NCBI GenBank assembly: GCA_001695595.3
Contig: MBPM02000122.1
Span: forward strand, 62,001-126,000
DNA from: Plasmopara viticola
Lineage: Eukaryota; Oomycota; Peronosporomycetes; Peronosporales; Peronosporaceae
Direction of reading: 5' to 3'
DNA length: 64,000 bases
Position 1 is the stretch's first letter. Each line of letters opens with the position of its first letter. The notes beneath the pieces are model-generated. The model saw nothing but the letters and a program-made list of their open reading frames with translations. It had not been told where the DNA came from and did no database searches. Positions 1-11,429 of this stretch are shown piece after piece. The position numbers were made by a program, and so were the translations under genes.

Positions 1-6
1 TGCTAA

Positions 7-87
7 GACAGCTTGGCCGAGCGGTTAAGGCGATAGACTCGAAATCTATTGGGGTAACCCGCGTGAGTTCAAGTCTCACAGCTGTCG
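7..87 (+). tRNA. tRNA-Ser(CGA), array copy 1
   Basis: Type II tRNA of 81 nt. The 7-bp acceptor stem GACAGCT/AGCTGTC is followed by discriminator G, and CCA is not encoded. The D arm holds GCC/GGC with the GG pair in the loop (A box). The anticodon stem ATAGA/TCTAT has loop CTCGAAA, so the anticodon is CGA and reads UCG. The long variable arm has a GGG/CCC stem, and the T arm GTGAG/CTCAC has loop TTCAAGT (B box). The variable arm and discriminator G fit serine identity. Only TTT follows directly; the first T-run of four or more lies about 50-60 nt downstream. This sequence is the array consensus. The next gene starts 401 bp on. Confidence 0.97.
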
Positions 88-390
88 ATTTGTGAATGCT
101 GCAAACAGTCACATCTGCTGGAAAATTATTTTATCTACGAAGCATTGCCCAACCTCGATAATTTTCCGTAATCAGACGTCTTTGGTGTCAAGCATATGCG
201 ATCATAACGACCGCATGAATATGAATATAGCGAAACGTATGGGCCTGACCTTTGAAGCTAAGGAACGATGCCGCTCGTATTTGAGCTGCTAAAATGTGAA
301 CTTAAAAGCGGTGAACTTTGAAAACACAGCGGAGATAAATGTGTTAGGTAGCATGGCATACTGAAAGCAACTTGCTGATGCAATGTAGGT

Positions 391-413
391 GCTGTCTTCA
401 GTGCTAAGACAGC
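391..413 (+). promoter_or_regulatory. Leader hairpin overlapping tRNA 5' end (example of a recurrent element)
   Basis: The 5' flank contains gctgtctt, a 7-nt loop cagtgct, then aagacagc, whose last six bases are the first six of the tRNA. This perfect 8-bp hairpin would compete with the acceptor stem, because gctgtc copies the tRNA 3' acceptor strand. By eye it precedes about 36 of 42 visible genes (copies 2-43). Copies 31, 33, 35 and 37 carry one mismatch, and copies 3 and 20 lose one pair. A version with a changed loop base precedes the tRNA at 47,242-47,322 (-). A role in 5' processing is inference. Confidence 0.6.
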
Positions 414-488
414 TTGGCCGAGCGGTTAAGGCGATAGACTCGAAATCTATTGGGGTAACCCGCGTGAGTTCAAGTCTCACAGCTGTCG
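408..488 (+). tRNA. tRNA-Ser(CGA), array copy 2
   Basis: Identical to the consensus. The 8-bp leader hairpin 391-413 (gctgtctt/aagacagc) is intact. Short unit: 384 bp to the next gene. Confidence 0.97.
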
Positions 489-791
489 ATTTGTGAATGC
501 TGCAAAAGTCACATCTGCTGGAAAATATTTTATCTACGAAGCATTGCCCAACCTCGATAATTTTCCGTAATCAGACGTCTTTGGTGTCAAGCATATGCGA
601 TCATAACGACCGCATGAATATGAATATAGCGAAACGTATGGGCCTGACCTTTGAAGCTAAGGAACGATGCCGCTCGTATTTGTAGCTGCTAAAATGTAAC
701 TTTGAAAACAGAGCGGTGATAAATGTGTTAGGTAGCGTGGCATACTGAAAGCAACTTGCTGATGCAGTGTAGGTGCTGTCTTCAGTGCTTA

Positions 792-872
792 GACAGCTTG
801 GCCGAGCGGTTAAGGCGATAGACTCGAAATCTATTGGGGTAACCCGCGTGAGTTCAAGTCCCACAGCTGTCG
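792..872 (+). tRNA. tRNA-Ser(CGA), array copy 3, T-stem variant
   Basis: One T-to-C change turns the 3' T-stem strand CTCAC into CCCAC, creating one mismatch. The leader has tgcttagac in place of tgctaagac, shortening the leader hairpin by one pair. Long unit, 404 bp. Confidence 0.9.
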
Positions 873-1195
873 ATTTGTGAAGCTGCAAAAAGTCACATCT
901 GCTGGAAAATATTTTTATCTACGAAGCATTGCCCAACCTCGATAATTTTCCGTAATCAGACGTCTTTGGTGTCAAGCATATGCGATCATAACGACCGCAT
1001 GAATATGAATATAGCGAAACGTATGGGCCTGACCTTTGAAGCTAAGGAACGATGCCGCTCGTATTTGAGCTGCTAAAATGTGAACTTTGAAAACAGCGGT
1101 GAACTTTGAAAACACAGCGGAGATAAATGTGTTAGGTAGCATGGCATACTGAAAGCAACTTGCTGATGCAATGTAGGTGCTGTCTTCAGTGCTAA

Positions 1196-1276
1196 GACAG
1201 CTTGGCCGAGCGGTTAAGGCGATAGACTCGAAATCTATTGGGGTAACCCGCGTGAGTTCAAGTCTCACAGCTGTCG
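1196..1276 (+). tRNA. tRNA-Ser(CGA), array copy 4
   Basis: Identical to the consensus. Short unit, 383 bp. Confidence 0.97.
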
Positions 1277-1578
1277 ATTTGTGAATGCTGCAAAAGTCAC
1301 ATCTGCTGGAAAATTATTTTATCTACGAAGCATTGCCCAACCTCGATAATTTTCCGTAATCAGACGTCTTTGGTGTCAAGCATATGCGATCATAACGACC
1401 GCATGAATATGAATATAGCGAAACGTATGGGCCTGACCTTTGAGCTAAGGAAATGCCGCTCGTATTTGTAGCTGCTAAAATGTAAACTTTGAAAACAGAG
1501 CGGTGATAAATGTGTTAGGTAGCATGGCATACTGAAAGCAACTTGCTGATGCAGTGTAGGTGCTGTCTTCAGTGCTAA

Positions 1579-1659
1579 GACAGCTTGGCCGAGCGGTTAA
1601 GGCGATAGACTCGAAATCTATTGGGGTAACCCGCGTGAGTTCAAGTCTCACAGCTGTCG
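1579..1659 (+). tRNA. tRNA-Ser(CGA), array copy 5
   Basis: Identical to the consensus. Unit 390 bp; the spacer has an extra 'aaaatgctaaaa' duplication near 1860. Confidence 0.97.
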
Positions 1660-1968
1660 ATTTGTGAATGCTGCAAAAAGTCACATCTGCTGGAAAATAT
1701 TTTATCTACGAAGCATTGCCCAACCTCGATAATTTTCCGTAATCAGACGTCTTTGGTGTCAAGCATATGCGATCATAACGACCGCATGAATATGAATATA
1801 GCGAAACGTATGGGCCTGACCTTTGAAGCTAAGGAACGATGCCGCTCGTATTTGCTGCTAAAATGCTAAAAGTGAACTTTGAAAACACAGCGGTGATAAA
1901 TGTGTTAGGTAGCATGGCATACTGTAAGCAACTTGCTGATGCAATGTAGGTGCTGTCTTCAGTGCTAA

Positions 1969-2049
1969 GACAGCTTGGCCGAGCGGTTAAGGCGATAGAC
2001 TCGAAATCTATTGGGGTAACCCGCGTGAGTTCAAGTCTCACAGCTGTCG
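1969..2049 (+). tRNA. tRNA-Ser(CGA), array copy 6
   Basis: Identical to the consensus. Short unit, 385 bp. Confidence 0.97.
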
Positions 2050-2353
2050 ATTTGTGAATGCTGCAAAAAGTCACATCTGCTGGAAAATATTTTATCTACG
2101 AAGCATTGCCCAACCTCGATAATTTTCCGTAATCAGACGTCTTTGGTGTCAAGCATATGCGATCATAACGACCGCATGAATATGAATATAGCGAAACGTA
2201 TGGGCCTGACCTTTGAAGCTAAGGAAATGCCGCTCGTATTTGTAGCTGCTAAAATGTGAAACTTTGAAAACAGAGCGGTGATAAATGTGTTAGGTAGCAT
2301 GGCATACTGAAAGCAACTTGCTGATGCAATGTAGGTGCTGTCTTCAGTGCTAA

Positions 2354-2434
2354 GACAGCTTGGCCGAGCGGTTAAGGCGATAGACTCGAAATCTATTGGG
2401 GTAACCCGCGTGAGTTCAAGTCTCACAGCTGTCG
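2354..2434 (+). tRNA. tRNA-Ser(CGA), array copy 7
   Basis: Identical to the consensus. Unit 390 bp. Confidence 0.97.
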
Positions 2435-2743
2435 ATTTGTGAATGCTGCAAAAGTCACATCTGCTGGAAAATTATTTTATCTACGAAGCATTGCCCAACC
2501 TCGATAATTTTCCGTAATCAGACGTCTTTGGTGTCAAGCATATGCGATCATAACGACCGCATGAATATGAATATAGCGAAACGTATGGGCCTGACCTTTG
2601 AAGCTAAGGAACGATGCCGCTCGTATTTGGCTGCTAAAATGTGAAACTGAACTTTGAAAACACAGCGGAGATAAATGTGTTAGGTAGCATGGCATACTGA
2701 AAGCAACTTGCTGATGCAATGTAGGTGCTGTCTTCAGTGCTAA

Positions 2744-2824
2744 GACAGCTTGGCCGAGCGGTTAAGGCGATAGACTCGAAATCTATTGGGGTAACCCGCG
2801 TGAGTTCAAGTCTCACAGCTGTCG
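2744..2824 (+). tRNA. tRNA-Ser(CGA), array copy 8
   Basis: Identical to the consensus. Short unit, 383 bp. Confidence 0.97.
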
Positions 2825-3126
2825 ATTTGTGAATGCTGCAAAAGTCACATCTGCTGGAAAATTATTTTATCTACGAAGCATTGCCCAACCTCGATAATTT
2901 TCCGTAATCAGACGTCTTTGGTGTCAAGCATATGCGATCATAACGACCGCATGAATATGAATATAGCGAAACGTATGGGCCTGACCTTTGTAAGCTAAGG
3001 AAATGCCGCTCGTATTTGTAGCTGCTAAAATGTAAACTTTGAAAACAGAGCGGTGATAAATGTGTTAGGTAGCGTGGCATACTGAAAGCAACTTGCTGAT
3101 GCAGTAGGTGCTGTCTTCAGTGCTAA

Positions 3127-3207
3127 GACAGCTTGGCCGAGCGGTTAAGGCGATAGACTCGAAATCTATTGGGGTAACCCGCGTGAGTTCAAGTCTCACA
3201 GCTGTCG
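3127..3207 (+). tRNA. tRNA-Ser(CGA), array copy 9
   Basis: Identical to the consensus. Long unit, 404 bp. Confidence 0.97.
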
Positions 3208-3530
3208 ATTTGTGAAGCTGCAAAAAGTCACATCTGCTGGAAAATATTTTTATCTACGAAGCATTGCCCAACCTCGATAATTTTCCGTAATCAGACGTCT
3301 TTGGTGTCAAGCATATGCGATCATAACGACCGCATGAATATGAATATAGCGAAACGTATGGGTCTGACCTTTGAAGCTAAGGAACGATGCCGCTCGTATT
3401 TGGCTGCTAAAATGTGAACTTTGAAAACCAGCGGTGAACTTTGAAAACACAGCGGTGATAAATGTGTTAGGTAGCATGGCATACTGAAAGCAACTTGCTG
3501 ATGCAATGTAGGTGCTGTCTTCAGTGCTAA

Positions 3531-3611
3531 GACAGCTTGGCCGAGCGGTTAAGGCGATAGACTCGAAATCTATTGGGGTAACCCGCGTGAGTTCAAGTCT
3601 CACAGCTGTCG
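3531..3611 (+). tRNA. tRNA-Ser(CGA), array copy 10
   Basis: Identical to the consensus. Short unit, 385 bp. Confidence 0.97.
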
Positions 3612-3915
3612 ATTTGTGAATGCTGCAAAAAGTCACATCTGCTGGAAAATTATTTTATCTACGAAGCATTGCCCAACCTCGATAATTTTCCGTAATCAGA
3701 CGTCTTTGGTGTCAAGCATATGCGATCATAACGACCGCATGAATATGAATATAGCAAAACGTATGGGCCTGACCTTTGTAGCTAAGGAAATGCCGCTCGT
3801 ATTTGTAGCTGCTAAAATGTAAACTTTGAAAACAGAGCGGTGATAAATGTGTTAGGTAGCGTGGCATACTGAAAGCAACTTGCTGATGCAATGTAGGTGC
3901 TGTCTTCAGTGCTAA

Positions 3916-3996
3916 GACAGCTTGGCCGAGCGGTTAAGGCGATAGACTCGAAATCTATTGGGGTAACCCGCGTGAGTTCAAGTCTCACAGCTGTCG
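3916..3996 (+). tRNA. tRNA-Ser(CGA), array copy 11
   Basis: Identical to the consensus. Long unit, 406 bp. It is followed by another long unit, breaking the alternation. Confidence 0.97.
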
Positions 3997-4321
3997 ATTT
4001 GTGAAGCTGCAAAAGTCACATCTGCTGGAAAATATTTTTATCTACGAAGCATTGCCCAACCTCGATAATTTTCCGTAATCAGACGTCTTTGGTGTCAAGC
4101 ATATGCGATCATAACGACCGCATGAATATGAATATAGCGAAACGTATGGGCCTGACCTTTGAAGCTAAGGAACGATGCCGCTCGTATTTGGAGCTGCTAA
4201 AATGTGAACTTTGAAAACCCAGCGGTGAACTTTGAAAACACAGCGGAGATAAATGTGTTAGGTAGCATGGCATACTGAAAGCAACTTGCTGATGCAATGT
4301 AGGTGCTGTCTTCAGTGCTAA

Positions 4322-4402
4322 GACAGCTTGGCCGAGCGGTTAAGGCGATAGACTCGAAATCTATTGGGGTAACCCGCGTGAGTTCAAGTCTCACAGCTGT
4401 CG
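4322..4402 (+). tRNA. tRNA-Ser(CGA), array copy 12
   Basis: Identical to the consensus. Long unit, 404 bp. Confidence 0.97.
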
Positions 4403-4725
4403 ATTTGTGAAGGCTGCAAAAAGTCACATCTGCTGGAAAATATTTTTATCTACGAAGCATTGCCCAACCTCGATAATTTTCCGTAATCAGACGTCTTTGG
4501 TGTCAAGCATATGCGATCATAACGACCGCATGAATATGAATATAGCGAAACGTATGGGCCTGACCTTTGAAGCTAAGGAACGATGCCGCTCGTATTTGGA
4601 GCTGCTAAAATGTGAACTTTGAAAAGCGGTGAACTTTGAAAACACAGCGGAGATAAATGTGTTAGGTAGCATGGCATACTGAAAGCAACTTGCTGATGCA
4701 ATGTAGGTGCTGTCTTCAGTGCTAA

Positions 4726-4806
4726 GACAGCTTGGCCGAGCGGTTAAGGCGATAGACTCGAAATCTATTGGGGTAACCCGCGTGAGTTCAAGTCTCACAG
4801 CTGTCG
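4726..4806 (+). tRNA. tRNA-Ser(CGA), array copy 13
   Basis: Identical to the consensus. Short unit, 383 bp. Confidence 0.97.
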
Positions 4807-5108
4807 ATTTGTGAATGCTGCAAAAAGTCACATCTGCTGGAAAATTATTTTATCTACGAAGCATTGCCCAACCTCGATAATTTTCCGTAATCAGACGTCT
4901 TTGGTGTCAAGCATATGCGATCATAACGACCGCATGAATATGAATATAGCGAAACGTATGGGCCTGACCTTTGTAGCTAAGGAAATGCCGCTCGTATTTG
5001 TAGCTGCTAAAATGTAAACTTTGAAAACAGCGGTGATAAATGTGTTAGGTAGCGTGGCATACTGAAAGCAACTTGCTGATGCAGTGTAGGTGCTGTCTTC
5101 AGTGCTAA

Positions 5109-5189
5109 GACAGCTTGGCCGAGCGGTTAAGGCGATAGACTCGAAATCTATTGGGGTAACCCGCGTGAGTTCAAGTCTCACAGCTGTCG
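5109..5189 (+). tRNA. tRNA-Ser(CGA), array copy 14
   Basis: Identical to the consensus. Long unit, 403 bp. Confidence 0.97.
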
Positions 5190-5511
5190 ATTTGTGAATG
5201 CTGCAAAAAGTCACATCTGCTGAAAATTATTTTATCTACGAAGCATTGCCCAACCTCGATAATTTTCCGTAATCAGACGTCTTTGGTGTCAAGCATATGC
5301 GATCATAACGACCGCATGAATATGAATATAGCGAAACGTATGGGCCTGACCTTTGAAGCTAAGGAACGATGCCGCTCGTATTTGAGCTGCTAAAATGTGA
5401 ACTTTGAAAAAGCGGTGAACTTTGAAAACACAGCGGAGATAAATGTGTTAGGTAGCATGGCATACTGAAAGCAACTTGCTGATGCAATGTAGGTGCTGTC
5501 TTCAGTGCTAA

Positions 5512-5592
5512 GACAGCTTGGCCGAGCGGTTAAGGCGATAGACTCGAAATCTATTGGGGTAACCCGCGTGAGTTCAAGTCTCACAGCTGTCG
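5512..5592 (+). tRNA. tRNA-Ser(CGA), array copy 15
   Basis: Identical to the consensus. Long unit, 401 bp. Confidence 0.97.
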
Positions 5593-5912
5593 ATTTGTGA
5601 ATGCTGCAAAAGTCACATCTGCTGGAAAATATTTTATCTACGAAGCATTGCCCAACCTCGATAATTTTCCGTAATCAGACGTCTTTGGTGTCAAGCATAT
5701 GCGATCATAACGACCGCATGAATATGAATATAGCGAAACGTATGGGCCTGACCTTTGAAGCTAAGGAACGATGCCGCTCGTATTTGAGCTGCTAAAATGT
5801 GAACTTTGAAAAAGCGGTGAACTTTGAAACACAGCGGAGATAAATGTGTTAGGTAGCATGGCATACTGAAAGCAACTTGCTGATGCAATGTAGGTGCTGT
5901 CTTCAGTGCTAA

Positions 5913-5993
5913 GACAGCTTGGCCGAGCGGTTAAGGCGATAGACTCGAAATCTATTGGGGTAACCCGCGTGAGTTCAAGTCTCACAGCTGTCG
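5913..5993 (+). tRNA. tRNA-Ser(CGA), array copy 16
   Basis: Identical to the consensus. Short unit, 384 bp. Confidence 0.97.
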
Positions 5994-6296
5994 ATTTGTG
6001 AATGCTGCAAACAGTCACATCTGCTGGAAAATTATTTTATCTACGAAGCATTGCCCAACCTCGATAATTTTCCGTAATCAGACGTCTTTGGTGTCAAGCA
6101 TATGCGATCATAACGACCGCATGAATATGAATATAGCGAAACGTATGGGCCTGACCTTTGAGCTAAGGAAATGCCGCTCGTATTTGTAGCTGCTAAAATG
6201 TAAACTTTGAAAACAGAGCGGTGATAAATGTGTTAGGTAGCGTGGCATACTGAAAGCAACTTGCTGATGCAGTGTAGGTGCTGTCTTCAGTGCTAA

Positions 6297-6377
6297 GACA
6301 GCTTGGCCGAGCGGTTAAGGCGATAGACTCGAAATCTATTGGGGTAACCCGCGTGAGTTCAAGTCTCACAGCTGTCG
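6297..6377 (+). tRNA. tRNA-Ser(CGA), array copy 17
   Basis: Identical to the consensus. Long unit, 403 bp. Confidence 0.97.
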
Positions 6378-6699
6378 ATTTGTGAATGCTGCAAAAGTCA
6401 CATCTGCTGGAAAATATTTTATCTACGAAGCATTGCCCAACCTCGATAATTTTCCGTAATCAGACGTCTTTGGTGTCAAGCATATGCGATCATAACGACC
6501 GCATGAATATGAATATAGCGAACCGTATGGGCCTGACCTTTGAAGCTAAGGAATGATGCCGCTCGTATTTGAGCTGCTAAAATGTGAACTTTGAAAACAG
6601 CGGTGAACTTTGAAAACACAGCGGAGATAAATGTGTTAGGTAGCATGGCATACTGAAAGCAACTTGCTGATGCAATGTAGGTGCTGTCTTCAGTGCTAA

Positions 6700-6780
6700 G
6701 ACAGCTTGGCCGAGCGGTTAAGGCGATAGACTCGAAATCTATTGGGGTAACCCGCGTGAGTTCAAGTCTCACAGCTGTCG
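6700..6780 (+). tRNA. tRNA-Ser(CGA), array copy 18
   Basis: Identical to the consensus. Long unit, 403 bp. Confidence 0.97.
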
Positions 6781-7102
6781 ATTTGTGAATGCTGCAAAAG
6801 TCACATCTGCTGGAAAATATTTTATCTACGAAGCATTGCCCAACCTCGATAATTTTCCGTAATCAGACGTCTTTGGTGTCAAGCATATGCGATCATAACG
6901 ACCGCATGAATATGAATATAGCGAAACGTATGGGCCTGACCTTTGAAGCTAAGGAACGATGCCGCTCGTATTTGAGCTGCTAAAATGTGAACTTTGAAAC
7001 CAGCGGTGAACTTTGAAAACACAGCGGAGATAAATGTGTTAGGTAGCATGGCATACTGAAAGCAACTTGCTGATGCAATGTAGGTGCTGTCTTCAGTGCT
7101 AA

Positions 7103-7183
7103 GACAGCTTGGCCGAGCGGTTAAGGCGATAGACTCGAAATCTATTGGGGTAACCCGCGTGAGTTCAAGTCTCACAGCTGTCG
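7103..7183 (+). tRNA. tRNA-Ser(CGA), array copy 19
   Basis: Identical to the consensus. Short unit, 384 bp. Confidence 0.97.
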
Positions 7184-7486
7184 ATTTGTGAATGCTGCAA
7201 AAGTCACATCTGCTGGAAAATTATTTTATCTACGAAGCATTGCCCAACCTCGATAATTTTCCGTAATCAGACGTCTTTGGTGTCAAGCATATGCGATCAT
7301 AACGACCGCATGAATATGAATATAGCGAAACGTATGGGCCTGACCTTTGAAGCTAAGGAAATGCCGCTCGTATTTGTAGCTGCTAAAATGTAAACTTTGA
7401 AAACAGAGCGGTGATAAATGTGTTAGGTAGCGTGGCATACTGAAAGCAACTTGCTGATGCAGTGTAGGTGCTGTCTTCAGTGCTTA

Positions 7487-7567
7487 GACAGCTTGGCCGA
7501 GCGGTTAAGGCGATAGACTCGAAATCTATTGGGGTAACCCGCGTGAGTTCAAGTCTCACAGCTGTCG
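7487..7567 (+). tRNA. tRNA-Ser(CGA), array copy 20
   Basis: Identical to the consensus. It shares the leader change tgcttagac with copy 3, which suggests a shared ancestor or conversion tract. Long unit, 406 bp. Confidence 0.97.
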
Positions 7568-7892
7568 ATTTGTGAATGCTGCAAAAGTCACATCTGCTGA
7601 AAAATAATTTTATCTACGAAGCATTGCCCAACCTCGATAATTTTCCGTAATCAGACGTCTTTGGTGTCAAGCATATGCGATCATAACGACCGCATGAATA
7701 TGAATATAGCGAAACGTATGGGCCTGACCTTTGAAGCTAAGGAACGATGCCGCTCGTATTTGAGCTGCTAAAATGTGAGCTTTGAAAACCCAGCGGTGAA
7801 CTTTGAAAACACAGCGGAGATAAATGTGTTAGGTAGCATGGCATACTGAAAGCAACTTGCTGATGCAATGTAGGTGCTGTCTTCAGTGCTAA

Positions 7893-7973
7893 GACAGCTT
7901 GGCCGAGCGGTTAAGGCGATAGACTCGAAATCTATTGGGGTAACCCGCGTGAGTTCAAGTCTCACAGCTGTCG
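7893..7973 (+). tRNA. tRNA-Ser(CGA), array copy 21
   Basis: Identical to the consensus. Short unit, 383 bp. Confidence 0.97.
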
Positions 7974-8275
7974 ATTTGTGAATGCTGCAAAAGTCACATC
8001 TGCTGGAAAATATTTTATCTACGAAGCATTGCCCAACCTCGATAATTTTCCGTAATCAGACGTCTTTGGTGTCAAGCATATGCGATCATAACGACCGCAT
8101 GAATATGAATATAGCGAAACGTATGGGCCTGACCTTTGTAGCTAAGGAAATGCCGCTCGTATTTGTAGCTGCTAAAATGTGAACTTTGAAAACACAGCGG
8201 AGATAAACGTGTAAGGTAGCATGGCATACTGTAAGCAACTTGCTCATGCAATGTAGGTGCTGTCTTCAGTGCTAA

Positions 8276-8356
8276 GACAGCTTGGCCGAGCGGTTAAGGC
8301 GATAGACTCGAAATCTATTGGGGTAACCCGCGTGAGTTCAAGTCTCACAGCTGTCG
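8276..8356 (+). tRNA. tRNA-Ser(CGA), array copy 22
   Basis: Identical to the consensus. Long unit, 407 bp. The spacer near 8490-8550 carries a private cluster of substitutions in the otherwise invariant block. Confidence 0.97.
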
Positions 8357-8682
8357 ATTTGTGAATGCTGCAAAAGTCACATCTGCTGGAAAATATTTTT
8401 ATCTACGAAGCATTGCCCAACCTCGATAATTTTCCGTAATCAGACGTCTTTGGTGTCAAGCATATGCGATCATAACGACCGCATGAATATAAATATAGCG
8501 AAACGTATGGTCCATACCTTTAAAGCCAAGGAACGATGCTGCTCGTATTTGGGGCTGCTAAAATGTGAACTTTGAAAACCCAGCGGTGAACTTTGAAAAC
8601 ACAGCGGAGATAAACGTGTTAGGTAGCATGGCATACTGAAAGCAACTTGCTGATGCAATGTAGGTGCTGTCTTCAGTGCTAA

Positions 8683-8763
8683 GACAGCTTGGCCGAGCGG
8701 TTAAGGCGATAGACTCGAAATCTATTGGGGTAACCCGCGTGAGTTCAAGTCTCACAGCTGTCG
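8683..8763 (+). tRNA. tRNA-Ser(CGA), array copy 23
   Basis: Identical to the consensus. Short unit, 385 bp. Confidence 0.97.
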
Positions 8764-9067
8764 ATTTGTGAATGCTGCAAACAGTCACATCTGCTGGAAA
8801 ATTATTTTATCTACGAAGCATTGCCCAACCTCGATAATTTTCCGTAATCAGACGTCTTTGGTGTCAAGCATATGCGATCATAACGACCGCATGAATATGA
8901 ATATAGCGAAACGTATGGGCCTGACCTTTGTAGCTAAGGAAATGCCGCTCGTATTTGTAGCTGCTAAAATGTAAACTTTGAAAACTGAGCGGTGATAAAT
9001 GTGTTAGGTAGCGTGGCATACTGAAAGCAACTTGCTGATGCAGTGTAGGTGCTGTCTTCAGTGCTAA

Positions 9068-9148
9068 GACAGCTTGGCCGAGCGGTTAAGGCGATAGACT
9101 CGAAATCTATTGGGGTAACCCGCGTGAGTTCAAGTCTCACAGCTGTCG
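9068..9148 (+). tRNA. tRNA-Ser(CGA), array copy 24
   Basis: Identical to the consensus. Long unit, 402 bp. Confidence 0.97.
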
Positions 9149-9469
9149 ATTTGTGAATGCTGCAAAAGTCACATCTGCTGGAAAATATTTTATCTACGAA
9201 GCATTGCCCAACCTCGATAATTTTCCGTAATCAGACGTCTTTGGTGTCAAGCATATGCGATCATAACGACCGCATGAATATGAATATAGCGAAACGTATG
9301 GGCCTGACCTTTGAAGCTAAGGAACGATGCCGCTCGTATTTAGCTGCTAAAATGTGAACTTTAAAAACACAGCGGTGACTTTGAAAACACAGGGTGATAA
9401 ATGTGTTAGGTAGCATGGCATACTGAAAGCAACTTGCTGATGCAATGTAGGTGCTGTCTTCAGTGCTAA

Positions 9470-9550
9470 GACAGCTTGGCCGAGCGGTTAAGGCGATAGA
9501 CTCGAAATCTATTGGGGTAACCCGCGTGAGTTCAAGTCTCACAGCTGTCG
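9470..9550 (+). tRNA. tRNA-Ser(CGA), array copy 25
   Basis: Identical to the consensus. Shortest unit of the array, 381 bp. Confidence 0.97.
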
Positions 9551-9850
9551 ATTTGTGAATGCTGCAAAAGTCACATCTGCTGGAAAATATTTTATCTACG
9601 AAGCATTGCCCAACCTCGATAATTTTCCGTAATCAGACGTCTTTGGTGTCAAGCATATGCGATCATAACGACCGCATGAATATGAATATAGCGAAACGTA
9701 TGGGCCTGACCTTTGAAGCTAAGGAACGATGCCGCTCGTATTTAGCTGCTAAAAAGTGAACTTTGAAAACAGCGGTGATAAATGTGTTAGGTAGCATGGC
9801 ATACTGAAAGCAACTTGCTGATGCAATGTAGGTGCTGTCTTCAGTGCTAA

Positions 9851-9931
9851 GACAGCTTGGCCGAGCGGTTAAGGCGATAGACTCGAAATCTATTGGGGTA
9901 ACCCGCGTGAGTTCAAGTCTCACAGCTGTCG
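9851..9931 (+). tRNA. tRNA-Ser(CGA), array copy 26
   Basis: Identical to the consensus. Short unit, 383 bp; the downstream T-run is altered to 'tatttattta'. Confidence 0.97.
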
Positions 9932-10233
9932 ATTTGTGAATGCTGCAAACAGTCACATCTGCTGGAAAATTATTTATTTACGAAGCATTGCCCAACCTCG
10001 ATAATTTTCCGTAATCAGACGTCTTTGGTGTCAAGCATATGCGATCATAACGACCGCATGAATATGAATATAGCGAAACGTATGGGCCTGACCTTTGTAG
10101 CTAAGGAAATGCCGCTCGTATTTGAGCTGCTAAAATGTAAACTTTTAAAACAGAGCGGTGATAAATGTGTTAGGTAGCGTGGCATACTGAAAGCAACTTG
10201 CTGATGCAGTGTAGGTGCTGTCTTCAGTGCTAA

Positions 10234-10314
10234 GACAGCTTGGCCGAGCGGTTAAGGCGATAGACTCGAAATCTATTGGGGTAACCCGCGTGAGTTCAAG
10301 TCTCACAGCTGTCG
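10234..10314 (+). tRNA. tRNA-Ser(CGA), array copy 27
   Basis: Identical to the consensus. Long unit, 404 bp. Confidence 0.97.
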
Positions 10315-10637
10315 ATTTGTGAATGCTGCAAAAAGTCACATCTGCTGGAAAATTATTTTATCTACGAAGCATTGCCCAACCTCGATAATTTTCCGTAATC
10401 AGACGTCTTTGATGTCAAGCATATGCGATCATAACGACCGCATGAATATGAATATAGCGAAACATATGGGCCTGACCTTTGAAGCTAAGGAACGATGCCG
10501 CTCGTATTTGAGCTGCTAAAATGTGAACTTTGAAAACAGCGGTGAACTTTGAAAAACAGCGGAGATAAATGTGTTAGGTAGCATGGCATACTGAAAGCAA
10601 CTTGCTGATGCAATGTAGGTGCTGTCTTCAGTGCTAA

Positions 10638-10718
10638 GACAGCTTGGCCGAGCGGTTAAGGCGATAGACTCGAAATCTATTGGGGTGACCCGCGTGAGTT
10701 TTAGTCTCACAGCTGTCG
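10638..10718 (+). pseudogene. tRNA-Ser(CGA), array copy 28, T-loop mutant
   Basis: The T loop reads TTTTAGT in place of TTCAAGT. The invariant C56 is lost from the tRNA elbow and from the core of the B box. The variable loop also has TGA for TAA. The rest is consensus. Weak Pol III transcription or misfolding is expected, so it is probably a young pseudogene. Unit 405 bp. Confidence 0.75.
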
Positions 10719-11042
10719 ATTTGTGAATGCTGCAAACAGTCACATCTGCTGGAAAATTATTTTATCTACGAAGCATTGCCCAACCTCGATAATTTTCCGT
10801 AATCAGACGTCTTTGGTGTCAAGCATATGCGATCATAACGACCGCATGAATATGAATATAGCGAAACGTATGGGCCTGACCTTTAAGCTAAGGAACGATG
10901 CCGCTCGTATTTGGCTGCTAAAAGGTAAACTTTGAAAGCCCAGCGGTGAACTTTGAAAACACAGCGGAGATAAACGTGTTAGGTAGCATGGCATACTGAA
11001 AGCAACTTGCTGATGCAATGTAGGTGCTGTCTTCAGTGCTAA

Positions 11043-11123
11043 GACAGCTTGGCCGAGCGGTTAAGGCGATAGACTCGAAATCTATTGGGGTAACCCGCGT
11101 GAGTTCAAGTCTCACAGCTGTCG
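11043..11123 (+). tRNA. tRNA-Ser(CGA), array copy 29
   Basis: Identical to the consensus. Short unit, 387 bp. Confidence 0.97.
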
Positions 11124-11429
11124 ATTTGTGAAGGCTGCAAAAAGTCACATCTGCTGGAAAATATTTTTATCTACGAAGCATTGCCCAACCTCGATAATTT
11201 TCCGTAATCAGACGTCTTTGGTGTCAAGCATATGCGATCATAACGACCGCATGAATATGAATATAGCGAAACGTATGGGTCTGACCTTTGAAGCTAAGGA
11301 ACGATGCCGCTCGTACTTGTAGCTGCTAAAAAGTGAACTTTGAAAACAGAGCGGTGATAAATGTGTTAGGTAGCGTGGCATACTGAAAGCAACTTGCTGA
11401 TGCAGTGTAGGTGCTGTCTTCAGTGCTAA

